In this document: in pieces, positions 34,868-43,091 of the stretch | How positions within the stretch are numbered: the first letter of the stretch is position 1 | How the letters are laid out: every line of letters begins with the position of its first letter | Assembly: GCF_001643375.1 (NCBI RefSeq) | Contig: NZ_LSHB01000027.1 | Span: 1 to 48,436 of the forward strand | Direction of reading: 5' to 3' | Length of the DNA stretch: 48,436 nucleotides | Source of the DNA: Chryseobacterium sp. FP211-J200 | GTDB lineage: Bacteria; Bacteroidota; Bacteroidia; Flavobacteriales; Weeksellaceae | Program-made: the position numbers and the translations under genes | Notes under the pieces: generated by a model | The model's database searches: none | The model's input: only the letters and a program-made list of their open reading frames with translations | Told to the model about the DNA's origin: nothing

Positions 34868-35020
34868 ATGAATTTTCAAGAAATTAAATTAGATGTAGCA
34901 ATAAGAATACTCAAAAATTCAGGTTTAAATGTTTCAGAGGAAGAGGCTTCTGAAATTTTAGCACTAGCACATACGTTCGCTAAAATTACCATCAAAGATT
35001 TTATTTTAAATCAAGATTGA
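34868..35020 (+). CDS. small recombinase-associated protein, copy 1
   Basis: A 50-residue protein, MNFQEIKLDVAIRILKNSGL onwards, with a helix-turn-helix-sized helical pattern (VSEEEASEILALAHTFAKI). It is clearly related to the 60-residue protein at 46823-47005 (minus), which is coupled to a serine recombinase: both start MNF, followed by AIxILxxxGxxVxExEAxxIL. The ATG at 34868 (or 34865) is chosen because it matches that paralog. The frame stays open upstream to a TTG at 34784. No recombinase is adjacent here, so this copy may be a remnant of a lost element. Related short proteins in this group sometimes carry an unhelpful PTS name in databases. Confidence 0.5.
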   Translation: MNFQEIKLDVAIRILKNSGLNVSEEEASEILALAHTFAKITIKDFILNQD

Positions 35021-35200
35021 TTCATATCTTATTGCTTCAAATGCATTATAAAAATTTATAAAATTGCTAATTAATGTATTTGCCAGCAAGTCTTATAATG
35101 AACTTCAACTTTCATCTAATTAATCTCTATATTTCAATCTGATATGAAGTAACCCGAAATGGAATTATATATAGTAGATAATGTTTTATGGGATAATAAA

Positions 35201-35269
35201 TGATGAGAGTTTTGCAAGTTTATCCAAATCTTCTACAAAAGTGTTCGAAAATTGCACCTCTGCGGTCAC
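35201..35269 (+). repeat. 67-69 bp repeat element, copy 1
   Basis: Starts TGATGAGAGTTTTGCAAG, contains AAAGTGTTCGAAAATTGCAC and ends CTGCGGTCAC. Copies 2 (46588-46654) and 3 (47912-47980) are in the same orientation. A terminator of unrelated sequence begins 10 bp later. It may be an attachment-site core, the 3' part of a small RNA, or a duplicated 3' gene end. A peptide frame is open through it, but the copies diverge in the codons that follow. Confidence 0.65.
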
Positions 35270-35278
35270 AAATACCCC

Positions 35279-35318
35279 AAATGGCTCCAATTTAATCTAA
35301 ATTGAGCCATTTTTTTTG
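35279..35318 (+). terminator. intrinsic terminator after repeat copy 1
   Basis: Stem AAATGGCTC/GAGCCATTT extended by AATTT/AAATT with one bulged C and a loop of AATCT, followed by a T run to about 35318. Confidence 0.75.
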
Positions 35319-35462
35319 TTTTTGATTCTAGAATAATCCAGATTAATCTTTTTAATGTTTTAGTAAATCTAGATGTGAAACATTAAAAAAAAAATATTTT
35401 TTGTAAATGATACCTCATAAATTACTGAGATTCTCTTGGTACATTAAAGTATATAGTTGCCT
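35319..35462. other. intergenic with 10-bp inverted repeat
   Basis: TTTAATGTTT (35351-35360) and AAACATTAAA (35378-35387) form a 10-bp inverted repeat followed by an A run on the + strand. It lies downstream of the MFS gene, which reads leftward, but lacks a T run in that direction. It may be an operator or a weak terminator. Confidence 0.35.
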
Positions 35463-37037
35463 TTAAATTGGTAATAATGGCCGGAAATGCACATACACTT
35501 TTTTCTCTCGGATATAATAACAGACAAGCAAAAACAGAATCGCCATAGAAAACCAAATCATCAGAGAATAATAATCCATAATAGACCTTAGTAAAATTTG
35601 ATTATCGAGTTGTGTCTTAAACACTTTCTGTGTCACAAGCGGAACGGTTTTCTCCTCCAAACCATTATTTCCGAGATAAGTCTTAATCTGATTGATTTTA
35701 TCCAGATAATATTGATTGTTATAATTGATGTAATCTAGGAATCTGTTGTAATGCAGATTGTAATGATAGACGCTGAAGTATTTAGTCAAAAAAGTACTGG
35801 TTGTGTATCCTAAAAATCTTATAATCAATCCAAATGCAGCTGCAGAAGGTGCCAAATAGTAAGGAACAATACTGATGATAAACAAAATCGTAGGAACCAT
35901 TATAAGTCCAACACCTAATCCGTGTGCAAACAGCGGAATACAGTAGTAGCTTTCATTACCTGCATTAGCAAGCATCTGTGTCATACAAATGTGATAAATC
36001 ATCAATGAGACAAAACCGCACATCCAGAGCCAGATGACATTCGATTGTTTAATTTGATGCCAAGCTGCCAAAGCTACACCAGCAATTATCCCGATTAGAT
36101 TAAACACAAACATATACGAGATATGCCTCGGGTCCATATGAAGGACACTTTTGTAAAAACTCCCGACATAGGTAAACGAGAATCGCTCAATGTACATAAA
36201 GAACAAGAGCATTGCGCCCCACAGATATTGTTTTTGTTTAAAGATAGAAAAATCAATGTAAGGTCTTTTCAAGGTTAGCTGACGAATTGCAAATAATAAT
36301 GTCGCCAAACCAACCATTATCGAAACCTGAATAATCTTAACACTATCAAACCAATAATATTGTTGTCCATAGACACTCAAATAACCCAATCCAATTAAAA
36401 TAACAGCCAGCAAAATAAAACTGCTCATATCCAACTGAATCAGCGTGTGCCGATGAAATACTTTGGCAGAAGAGATACAAACCAAAACAATAATCACGCT
36501 TACGGCAAACATCACCATCGATAGTTTATAGACAATGTCAAAATTATATTGGTCGATGAGGTCTGCTGTAATCAGGTTGTTAAAAGATGTTGTACAAAGC
36601 AACATTCCGAAAAACAAACTGTATGTGACTTCCTTTGCTCTGTAAGATTTCATAAATCTGATAGCCATCGACATATAGAGATTCACGGCACTGGCAAAAA
36701 GCATTCCTTGAACAAACCTTACAATAAAAACAATCAGCAGAATCTGAGAGGAGAACAGCAGATAACAACACAATAGTTGGAACAACTGAAACTGTATAAA
36801 GTATTGCTTAGAAGTAAAGTAATTATAAAATCTCCTTTCCAAACAGTAGAATGATGCAAACCCTGCATAGTAAAGAGAAATCGTAAACTGAATGTCATTC
36901 GGTTCTATGCCGTAATAGCCTGCAGCTACGTCTTCATTCGCCATTGGCAGAAAAAACATAATCATATTGGGCAATAGCAATGTGAAAAGAATCGTTTTTG
37001 CCAGCCAGTTCGGAACCCATTCTTTGAATAATGTCAT
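35463..37037 (-). CDS. MFS drug exporter, EmrB/DHA2-like
   Basis: A 524-residue polytopic membrane protein with about 14 hydrophobic segments spread over its length, the size and helix count of DHA2 (EmrB-type) proton-driven exporters. It starts WVPNWLAKTILFTLLLPNMI and has a typical RFVQGMLFASAVNLYM segment in the first half. A soluble loop (about 425-485, NNQYYLDKINQIKTYLGNNG) precedes the last helix. It is the last gene of a tolC-hlyD-MFS operon (13-bp gap), so it should work as a tripartite pump exporting a small toxic compound. Substrate unknown. Confidence 0.85.
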   Translation of the reverse strand: MTLFKEWVPNWLAKTILFTLLLPNMIMFFLPMANEDVAAGYYGIEPNDIQFTISLYYAGFASFYCLERRFYNYFTSKQYFIQFQLFQLLCCYLLFSSQILLIVFIVRFVQGMLFASAVNLYMSMAIRFMKSYRAKEVTYSLFFGMLLCTTSFNNLITADLIDQYNFDIVYKLSMVMFAVSVIIVLVCISSAKVFHRHTLIQLDMSSFILLAVILIGLGYLSVYGQQYYWFDSVKIIQVSIMVGLATLLFAIRQLTLKRPYIDFSIFKQKQYLWGAMLLFFMYIERFSFTYVGSFYKSVLHMDPRHISYMFVFNLIGIIAGVALAAWHQIKQSNVIWLWMCGFVSLMIYHICMTQMLANAGNESYYCIPLFAHGLGVGLIMVPTILFIISIVPYYLAPSAAAFGLIIRFLGYTTSTFLTKYFSVYHYNLHYNRFLDYINYNNQYYLDKINQIKTYLGNNGLEEKTVPLVTQKVFKTQLDNQILLRSIMDYYSLMIWFSMAILFLLVCYYIREKKVYVHFRPLLPI

Positions 37038-37050
37038 TTTTTATGTTGGA

Positions 37051-38097
37051 TTAATGATGAGGAATTGTGACAGTAACATTCATCCCGGAAAGTATTTTGG
37101 AACGCCATTCTTTGTTGAGGTTAATGATTTCTATCTTAACAGGAATACGCTGAACTATCTTCACAAAGTTCCCAGTAGCATTATCCGGAGGAAGCAGAGA
37201 AAAACTAGAACCTGTTGCGGGAGAGAATGCCAATATCTTTCCTTCGAATTTTTTATCAGGGTAAGCGTCTATCGTGATAGAAACTTGGTCACCAATTCCA
37301 AAATGTGAAATCTGAGTTTCTTTAAAATTAGCCATAATCCATTTAGGGTTTTCATCATTCACAATGTAGCAGAGATGTTCTTCATCGTCAATCATTTGTC
37401 CTTTTTCAATTTTACGTTTCCCGAGTCGTCCGTTGTACGGAGCAGTAATGACAGTATAGCTTACATCTAGATTTTTACGTTGTTTAACCTCATTCAACCG
37501 TGATTTTTCGGCACCTATGATGGCTTTTTCCTGATTCAGGTCTTCCGCTTTTTCTTTTGCGACTCTGTAGTGTTGTTCTGCCTGAGACAGGTCACTTTTA
37601 TAGATGTTAAGACTAGCTTCTATCTGCTCCAGTTTTTGTGCGGTGGCAGATTTTTCTTTGTACAGTTGCTTGTATCTCTCATATTCCAAATTTTCTTTCC
37701 ATACTTTTATTTTGGCGGCTTCTATAGCTTGGTAGGCTTCTTTTGCTTCAGCTTCCAGCGTTTGTCTTTGTTGGTTCAGGACTTGGGTGTTGGCATTTTG
37801 TTTCTGGAGTTCTGCGCCTACTTGGTTGGCATCTAGTTTATATTCTTGATTGTCGATGATGAATAATGTGTCGCCTGCTTTCACGTTGTCATAATCATTG
37901 AATCGCACTTCTCTTACATAACCACTCACTCTTGCAATCACAGGGTTGATGTATTCCACCACCTGAGCATCATTGGTAGTTTCATTATGCAAGAAATGAT
38001 ATATGGAGATGGCGGCTTTTATCATAACAAAAAGCACAAAAATCCACGCCACAGCAGAGGTGAATTTGACTAGGGTTTTACGATGAGATACTTTCAT
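37051..38097 (-). CDS. HlyD/EmrA-family periplasmic adaptor
   Basis: A 348-residue protein with a cytoplasmic start, one transmembrane helix (about 13-35) and a periplasmic part with the split biotinyl-lipoyl motif: INPVIARVSGYVREVRFNDY in the first half and VITAPYNGRLGKRKIEKGQM in the second, flanking a long coiled-coil hairpin (about 90-205). A beta-barrel domain follows (MANFKETQISHFGIGDQVSI). It links the MFS pump to the TolC-like channel. Its start is 1 bp from the tolC-like stop. Confidence 0.9.
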   Translation of the reverse strand: MKVSHRKTLVKFTSAVAWIFVLFVMIKAAISIYHFLHNETTNDAQVVEYINPVIARVSGYVREVRFNDYDNVKAGDTLFIIDNQEYKLDANQVGAELQKQNANTQVLNQQRQTLEAEAKEAYQAIEAAKIKVWKENLEYERYKQLYKEKSATAQKLEQIEASLNIYKSDLSQAEQHYRVAKEKAEDLNQEKAIIGAEKSRLNEVKQRKNLDVSYTVITAPYNGRLGKRKIEKGQMIDDEEHLCYIVNDENPKWIMANFKETQISHFGIGDQVSITIDAYPDKKFEGKILAFSPATGSSFSLLPPDNATGNFVKIVQRIPVKIEIINLNKEWRSKILSGMNVTVTIPHH

Positions 38098-38098
38098 T

Positions 38099-39415
38099 TT
38101 ATAGGGTTCCGGTTTCGTATTTTAGAGAGTAGTAGCTTTTCAGGATATTCATTTTGGATTGTTCCAGTTCAAATTGAGCTTGTACCTGCAATAGATTGGC
38201 ATCCAAAAGGTCTGTGATGAGAGCAGTCTGATTGAAATAAGCATTTTTCAAAATCCTCGCATTTTCATTGGCATATTGCAGGTTTTGTTCAAAGACTTTT
38301 TCGTGTTTCAGAGATTCATCATATTCGTAATAAGCTTTGTAGATTCGGGTTCGGATGTTATCATTGGTGAATTGATGATGCAGTTGGGCAGAACTCAATT
38401 CTATTTTAGCTTCCTGCACTTGATGCTTGTTGTGGTAGATGCTGCTGATGTCATAAGACGCTTGCAGACCTACGAGCCCCAAACTGTACCAATTGGGGTT
38501 GTAGTTATAAAGGAACACTTGCGGATTGGCAAATTGGAAAGAACCTATCAGCCCTATTTTAGGATAGTAATTGCCTTTGTCTAGTTTTAATTTGGTTTCC
38601 GCCACTTGGGTGTGTTGTTCAGATAATTCTGCATCGTAGCCTTTTTCCAGAGCTATTTCGATGTAGTCATCTACTGATAAAGCTGTTGTTTCTTCTTCAA
38701 TAGACGCTATTTCTGGTTCAATGATGGTTTTGTCATCTTCACCGGTTAAGACATTGATCTGTTGTTGTAAAACGATGATGCTGTTCTCAATCTCTGTGAG
38801 CGTCATTTTCCTTTTACTAAGTTCCAGCTCGGTGCGCAGAACATCACTTTCCAGGATGATTCCGGCTTTGTAGATGTTTTTGATTTCAAGTAATTGATGC
38901 TCTTTTTCTGCAATATCGTTTTGCATTGTGGTTTTCCATTGGTATTGCAAATGCAGGTCTATAAAAAGATTGGTGGCTTTCAGCTTGGTAAGGCTGATGA
39001 GTTTTTCTTTATTAGTTACCGAGATATCAGAAAGAATCTTAGCCAGTTTGATTTCATTTTTTAGTTTGAAACCATCAAAGAGATTCATATACAGATTGGT
39101 CTCTGTGTTGTAAAGGGTGTGGATGATGTCGTGCTGAGCAGGTTTGTGAAGAATACCATTCACATAGACAGGCATATTGGTGGCGTGTCTTATAGAACCT
39201 GTGATACTTAAGGTTGGAAGTTGGTTAGATTGAGCTTGTTTAATTTTGGTTTCAGCCAATTGTAGTTTCAGTTGTTCCAAAGCAATTTCCTTGCTGTGGG
39301 TTTCCACTTTGCTAAAGAGCTGAGGAAGCGTTAGTTGTTGTTCTTGGGCTTTCAGGAAAGGCTGACACAAACAGGTAAATAGGGCTAGTATAATCCCGTT
39401 TTTTTTACAAAACAT
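38099..39415 (-). CDS. TolC-family outer-membrane efflux protein
   Basis: A 438-residue protein. The ATG at 39415 is preferred over an upstream TTG (39439) because it gives a signal peptide (MFCKKNGIILALFTCLCQPF) and because the TTG lies inside the likely -7 element. The body shows the two-fold helical repeat of TolC proteins (LTLPQLFSKVETHSKEIALE and SVDDYIEIALEKGYDAELSE as equivalent segments), with KIGLIGSFQFANPQVF marking a beta-strand/turn. It forms the outer-membrane exit of the pump encoded by the next two genes and is first in the operon. Confidence 0.88.
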   Translation of the reverse strand: MFCKKNGIILALFTCLCQPFLKAQEQQLTLPQLFSKVETHSKEIALEQLKLQLAETKIKQAQSNQLPTLSITGSIRHATNMPVYVNGILHKPAQHDIIHTLYNTETNLYMNLFDGFKLKNEIKLAKILSDISVTNKEKLISLTKLKATNLFIDLHLQYQWKTTMQNDIAEKEHQLLEIKNIYKAGIILESDVLRTELELSKRKMTLTEIENSIIVLQQQINVLTGEDDKTIIEPEIASIEEETTALSVDDYIEIALEKGYDAELSEQHTQVAETKLKLDKGNYYPKIGLIGSFQFANPQVFLYNYNPNWYSLGLVGLQASYDISSIYHNKHQVQEAKIELSSAQLHHQFTNDNIRTRIYKAYYEYDESLKHEKVFEQNLQYANENARILKNAYFNQTALITDLLDANLLQVQAQFELEQSKMNILKSYYSLKYETGTL

Positions 39416-39436
39416 TTTGCGTTTAATTTTAAAGTG

Positions 39437-39444
39437 CAAAACTA
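39437..39444 (-). promoter_or_regulatory. -7 element of the efflux operon
   Basis: Reads TAGTTTTG on the minus strand, matching TAnnTTTG, 22 bp upstream of the tolC-like ATG. No TTG is seen at -33, which fits a promoter that needs an activator. Confidence 0.5.
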
Positions 39445-39463
39445 AAGGCTTTTATGTGATGTA

Positions 39464-39477
39464 ATTTTATATAAAAT
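39464..39477. promoter_or_regulatory. 14-bp palindrome between divergent promoters
   Basis: ATTTTATATAAAAT is a perfect palindrome, about 20 bp upstream of the tolC-like -7 element and just upstream of the AraC-gene promoter. It is a candidate operator for the divergent regulator; its AT-only content also allows chance. Confidence 0.35.
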
Positions 39478-39486
39478 AGACTAATT

Positions 39487-39519
39487 TTTGTTGATTCCGG
39501 CCATTTTTATTTACCTTTG
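39487..39519 (+). promoter_or_regulatory. promoter of the AraC-family gene
   Basis: TTTG (39487-39490) overlapping TTG (39491-39493), an 18-nt spacer and TACCTTTG (39512-39519) match the Bacteroidota promoter. The ATG at 39523 is only 3 nt past the -7 element, so the transcript would be leaderless or nearly so. Confidence 0.5.
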
Positions 39520-39522
39520 AGT

Positions 39523-40308
39523 ATGAAATTATTGGATATCCTTCAAGAGATAGATGACTCACCCAAAGATGTCTATCTGGTGCACGAGCGTTTTGAGCGG
39601 CATTATGATATGCATACCCACAAGCGTGACCAACTGAGTTTTGTAGAAGGTGGTGTAGCTTATGTTACCATTGAAAATGAATATCTTGTGGTTCCTGCAA
39701 TGCATTTTTTATGGATTCCTGCTGGGGTGCCTCATAAGCTGGATGTGTCACATCACGCGACTCAGTTGCATTCTTTTTATTTCAAAAGTTCAGGGAAAGC
39801 CTTTTACAAGGATTTGGGAATCTATCCTGCCAATCGGCTGATTATCGAACTTATCAATTTTTCTCAACGCTGGTCTCATCAGTTTGTGGATTATCAGGAG
39901 CCTTACGCTGCTACACTTTTTTCTTTGTATGATGTTCTTTCTTTGATGGCGGAGCAGCAAATCAAGCTACAGCTCCCTACCTCCGAACATCCCAAGATAG
40001 AGCAGGTTTTGCAGTATATCCATCAGAACTTCCATACGCCACTGACCTTGAGTGAAATGACTGAGCAGTTCTATATGAGTGAGAGGAGCTTTTGCAGATT
40101 ATTCAAAAAAGAGCTTCATATTTCTTTTATTCAGTATCTCAAGACTTATCGCATTATTCAGTCGATTAGCCTTTTACAGAAGCAGAAAGATAGTTCTATC
40201 GAGGAGATTGCCAATGCAACGGGTTATGAATCTCTTGCGGCTTTCAGCAATGTTTTTTATGAATATATGGGGATGAGGCCATCACAGATGCGGAAGATCA
40301 TTACCTGA
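39523..40308 (+). CDS. AraC-family transcriptional regulator
   Basis: A 261-residue regulator with an N-terminal cupin-like sensor (HYDMHTHKRDQLSFVEGG near 27-44, and FLWIPAGVPHKLD) and a C-terminal pair of helix-turn-helix motifs (LTLSEMTEQFYMSERSFCRL and SIEEIANATGYESLAAFSNV), ending with the usual MGMRPSQMRK. The ATG at 39523 replaces a TTG two codons earlier. It is transcribed away from the efflux operon, so it probably activates or represses that operon in response to a small molecule. Confidence 0.88.
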   Translation: MKLLDILQEIDDSPKDVYLVHERFERHYDMHTHKRDQLSFVEGGVAYVTIENEYLVVPAMHFLWIPAGVPHKLDVSHHATQLHSFYFKSSGKAFYKDLGIYPANRLIIELINFSQRWSHQFVDYQEPYAATLFSLYDVLSLMAEQQIKLQLPTSEHPKIEQVLQYIHQNFHTPLTLSEMTEQFYMSERSFCRLFKKELHISFIQYLKTYRIIQSISLLQKQKDSSIEEIANATGYESLAAFSNVFYEYMGMRPSQMRKIIT

Positions 40309-40410
40309 TTTGTATTAATTAACTTTAGAAGGTGTTAAAAATAAAACTACACTTTATATTTATGGCATCTACCTACAATTTGACAATAAATTAAAATTCT
40401 ATTATAAATT

Positions 40411-40693
40411 ATGTCCTAAGAACATATTAAAACAAAACAAAAACTTATAGAGTATTTGGATGCAAATACTGAATTTAGAAATCAACCAAAAGATTGGGAG
40501 ACTTATTTATATAGTTATTATTTTCGCGTTGCTACTAGTGGTCTCAATTTAGTGAATGAATTTTTTGGATCCATTAATTTTCAACTATTATGAAACTGAC
40601 AAACCGGTTACTGATGCATTTGAAGCTATGAATGATAAAGTTCGCAAATGTGTGTTAGGAGCAAAAGAGAGAAAGAAAAAAATTAAAAATTAA
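40411..40693 (+). pseudogene. broken small gene with early stop and frameshift
   Basis: The ATG at 40411 is followed by TAA at codon 3 (40417-40419), then an open frame (KTKQKLIEYLDANTEFRNQP) to about 40565. There a T6 run shifts the frame by one; with T5 the frame continues to the stop at 40691-40693 (through YYETDKPVTDAFEAMNDKV, ending KERKKKIKN). The two parts together would give a protein of about 93 residues. I do not recognise the family. Two independent lesions argue for a real pseudogene, although the T-run shift alone could be a sequencing error. Confidence 0.6.
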
Positions 40694-40727
40694 TGGTGTC
40701 AAATTGTTTTTATATGACCGACTTAAA

Positions 40728-41345
40728 TTATGCGTGATTTTTTAAAAAATTTGCTATTACATTTATACCGTAAAAAATACATAATAATGAGGATGATATA
40801 ATTAGTATCCGCAGAGCTTTTTTTGATTTTAATAAGTTTTTTGTATAGGGAATACTAAACAAATATGATGCGAGAAACATTCCGATAATTGATCCTAGTC
40901 CAAAAATAATAAGGTAAATAAAGCTATCAACAGGAGATTTTATTTGAGTAATTACCATAATCACCAAAGCGCCACTTCCTGCTAATCCATGAATGGAGCC
41001 TACTCCAAATGCGGCGCGATGCAAAGTGTGGGAATGCTGGGAAGTCAATCTGATATTAGGATAGAACATTTTCAATATTCGGAAGACTCCCAAGGTAATT
41101 AACATCAATCCTACAAAAGCTTCAAAATTCCGAAAGACATCTTCACCAATATTCATCTTGAATATAATCATTATGATACCAACGAAAAATATGGTGGTTG
41201 TATGACCAATTCCCCAGTAGATTCCATCTTTTAATGATTGTTTTAAGTTGTCTCGTTCAGACACCAATGTGTTCACGGCAACCAAATGATCTGGCTCAAA
41301 AGCATGTTCCAGACCTGCATATATTGTAAGTAGTAATTTTATCAT
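40728..41345 (-). CDS. nickel/cobalt permease-like membrane protein (UreH/NiCoT type)
   Basis: A 205-residue protein with about six transmembrane segments. The first helix has H-x4-DH (His14, Asp19, His20 in GLEHAFEPDHLVAVN), the metal-recognition signature of NiCoT/UreH/HupE-type nickel transporters. A GVGSIHGLAGSGALVIMV helix is also typical. It probably supplies Ni2+ for a nickel enzyme. It follows hypD by 13 bp on the same strand, which fits [NiFe]-hydrogenase assembly, but no hydrogenase gene is in the window. Confidence 0.75.
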   Translation of the reverse strand: MIKLLLTIYAGLEHAFEPDHLVAVNTLVSERDNLKQSLKDGIYWGIGHTTTIFFVGIIMIIFKMNIGEDVFRNFEAFVGLMLITLGVFRILKMFYPNIRLTSQHSHTLHRAAFGVGSIHGLAGSGALVIMVITQIKSPVDSFIYLIIFGLGSIIGMFLASYLFSIPYTKNLLKSKKALRILIISSSLLCIFYGINVIANFLKNHA

Positions 41346-41358
41346 TTTTCCTTTTTAT

Positions 41359-42405
41359 TTATCTTGAATAATGGTAATAAGCAGCACAAGCACCTTCCGA
41401 TGAGACCATTGGAGCACCATGGGGATGGGTTGGGTTACAGCCTTTGGCAAATTCGGGACATTCAAAAGGTTTTTTCAGACCTCGGAGAATCTCGCCTACG
41501 ATGCAATTACTTTGCAGTTTGGGTTGTGAGGTTTCAATATCAAATTTTCTGGAAGCATCAAACATCCAGAATTGTTCTTTCATTACCATTCCACTATTTG
41601 GGATTATGCCCATACCTCTCCATTCTTGGTCACCAATCTCAAAAATGTGATTTACGACTTCTTTTGCCCTGGTATTTCCTTCTTCTTTAACCAATCTTTC
41701 GTAGCAGTTTTCTACTTTGTATTCTCCTTTTTCCAGTTGAGAAACAGTGTGATATATTGCACGTAAAAGGTCTACTGGTTCAAATCCTGCAATGACAATC
41801 GGAATTTGATATTGTTCAGCAAGTGGGCGATAATCTATTAATCCCATTATTGTACAGACGTGTCCTGGCCCAAGAAAAGCTTGTATGTTGCAAAGCTCAT
41901 CATCTAAAATAGATTCCATTGCAGGGATTGCCAGAACGTGAGATACCAGTAATGAGAAATTTTTGAGACCTAATTTTTGAGCATGAACAACACTCAGAGC
42001 ATTACTAGGAGCGGTAGTTTCAAAACCAACAGCAAAAAAGACAACTTCTTTATCTGGATTTTGTTCAGCTATTTTTACAGCTTCCAGAGGAGAGTATAAT
42101 ATTCTAAGGTCGCCACCTTCTGCTTTAGCATCTAAAAGAGATTTTGTACTTCCTGGCACGCGTACCATATCGCCAAAAGAACACATGATGATACCTTTTT
42201 CCATTAGAGATACGGCTTTGTCTATCAGTGAAATAGGTGTTACACATACAGGGCAACCGGGACCGTGTATCATTCTCACATTTTTTGGGAGTAATCCCAG
42301 AAGTCCATTTTTTACAAGAGAATGGGTTTGCCCTCCACACATTTCCATGATGTTCCAAGGTTTTGTGGCTGTTTTTTCGATTTCGTCCAAGTAGTGGATA
42401 GCCAA
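41359..42405 (-). CDS. hypD: HypD hydrogenase maturation protein, 5'-truncated
   Basis: A 348-residue HypD, the [4Fe-4S] protein that, with HypC, assembles the Fe(CN)2CO ligand set of [NiFe]-hydrogenases. Motifs seen are CGGQTH (23-28), GPGCPVC (48-54, Cys51 and Cys54) and the C-terminal Cys-rich part (PFECPEFAKGCNPTHPHGAP). The only start in frame is TTG at 42405. HypD-like residues (NYFKRE) continue upstream to about 42420, and the frame then hits a stop at 42430-42432. About the first ten residues and the ATG therefore seem to have been replaced by the adjoining recombinase fragment. It may still be translated from TTG. Confidence 0.85.
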   Translation of the reverse strand: MAIHYLDEIEKTATKPWNIMEMCGGQTHSLVKNGLLGLLPKNVRMIHGPGCPVCVTPISLIDKAVSLMEKGIIMCSFGDMVRVPGSTKSLLDAKAEGGDLRILYSPLEAVKIAEQNPDKEVVFFAVGFETTAPSNALSVVHAQKLGLKNFSLLVSHVLAIPAMESILDDELCNIQAFLGPGHVCTIMGLIDYRPLAEQYQIPIVIAGFEPVDLLRAIYHTVSQLEKGEYKVENCYERLVKEEGNTRAKEVVNHIFEIGDQEWRGMGIIPNSGMVMKEQFWMFDASRKFDIETSQPKLQSNCIVGEILRGLKKPFECPEFAKGCNPTHPHGAPMVSSEGACAAYYHYSR

Positions 42406-42418
42406 TTCTCTCTTAAAA

Positions 42419-42432
42419 TAGTTAGCTAACTA
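42419..42432. repeat. 14-bp palindrome at the hypD/recombinase junction
   Basis: TAGTTAGCTAACTA is a perfect palindrome. It covers the stop of the recombinase fragment and the point where HypD similarity ends, so it may mark a recombination site. Confidence 0.45.
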
Positions 42433-42745
42433 GTCTTTCCTCATACATCTTGTCAAAATAATTACTCAAAGATAGGATACGATCATTATCTATAGGATTA
42501 ATGTACCTCAAAAATATTTGTTCCGTGCTGTGTCCGGTAGCCTCCATCAAAAGCGGTGTCGGGATCTTTCCATAGAAATTAGAAGCAAAACTACGTCTTC
42601 CTATATGGCTGGAAAGTATTTCCCATTTTTCTGCATCTACATCTTTGGTACGATAACCGATCCGCATGCTGGCTTTGATGAGATTGTTGAGGCTGGCAAG
42701 TTTTGCGATGTGTTTGATCTGTTGGTTATAGTTCTGTATATCCAT
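42422..42745 (-). pseudogene. C-terminal fragment of a tyrosine recombinase
   Basis: A 107-residue frame with the catalytic core end: HIGRRSFASNFYG (H-x-x-R), ATGHS (the conserved GH of box II) and RYINP with the nucleophile-position Tyr. The N-terminal SAM-like arm domain and the first catalytic Arg are missing. Upstream the frame stays open a little (SSLYPIMDIQ) and then stops. It is a 5'-truncated integrase remnant ending next to truncated hypD, marking an old integration or deletion junction. Confidence 0.75.
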
Positions 42746-42970
42746 TATTGGATAAAGAGAACTTATCGGTATTGGATATCATCGAGCTCAATAAAAAAGA
42801 TCTTCGGCTTAGCTGATAAGCAGATCAATGATTTTAACCAGGGACATAGTTCTTCTAGCAGATCTGATATCTTACAAATTCTGGATTATCAAAAAAAATA
42901 CAAACCTGAGTTCGATTGTTATTACTTTAATAACTAATTGATTATAAGTTAAATGTGATTTAATCAATTG
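42746..42970. other. intergenic with possible + strand coding remnant
   Basis: On the + strand a frame ending at 42937 reads protein-like in its last 60 codons (SSIKKIFGLADKQINDFNQG, then DILQILDYQKKYKPEF), but its 5' half overlaps the integrase fragment and has no convincing start. It could be the end of a gene lost when the junction formed. Confidence 0.3.
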
Positions 42971-43088
42971 CGTCGGGCTTTAGCCCGATGATAAAATGAA
43001 TCAAATAATTGGCTTTAGCCAAAATTTAAAGTAAGTTTTGGCTAAAACCAATTTGAAATCTTCATCATTAGACGGGCTAAAGCCCGCC
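42971..43088. repeat. nested REP-like palindromic element
   Basis: Outer arms TCGGGCTTTAGCCCGA (42973-42988) and CGGGCTAAAGCCCG (43073-43086) are each self-palindromic and also pair with each other, each with an ATGAT/ATCAT flank. Inner arms AATTGGCTTTAGCCAAAA (43007-43024) and TTTTGGCTAAAACCAATT (43036-43053) pair with one mismatch. The result is a two-layer cruciform of about 120 bp. CGGGCTTTAGCCCG-type repeats are dispersed in Flavobacteriia genomes, so more copies should exist elsewhere. Confidence 0.7.
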
Positions 43089-43091
43089 TCT

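Noticed and set aside
42518-42937. 139-codon + frame opposite the integrase fragment
   Set aside because: The first half is antisense to the recombinase coding region. Only the last part looks protein-like, so it is mentioned as a possible remnant and not called as a gene.
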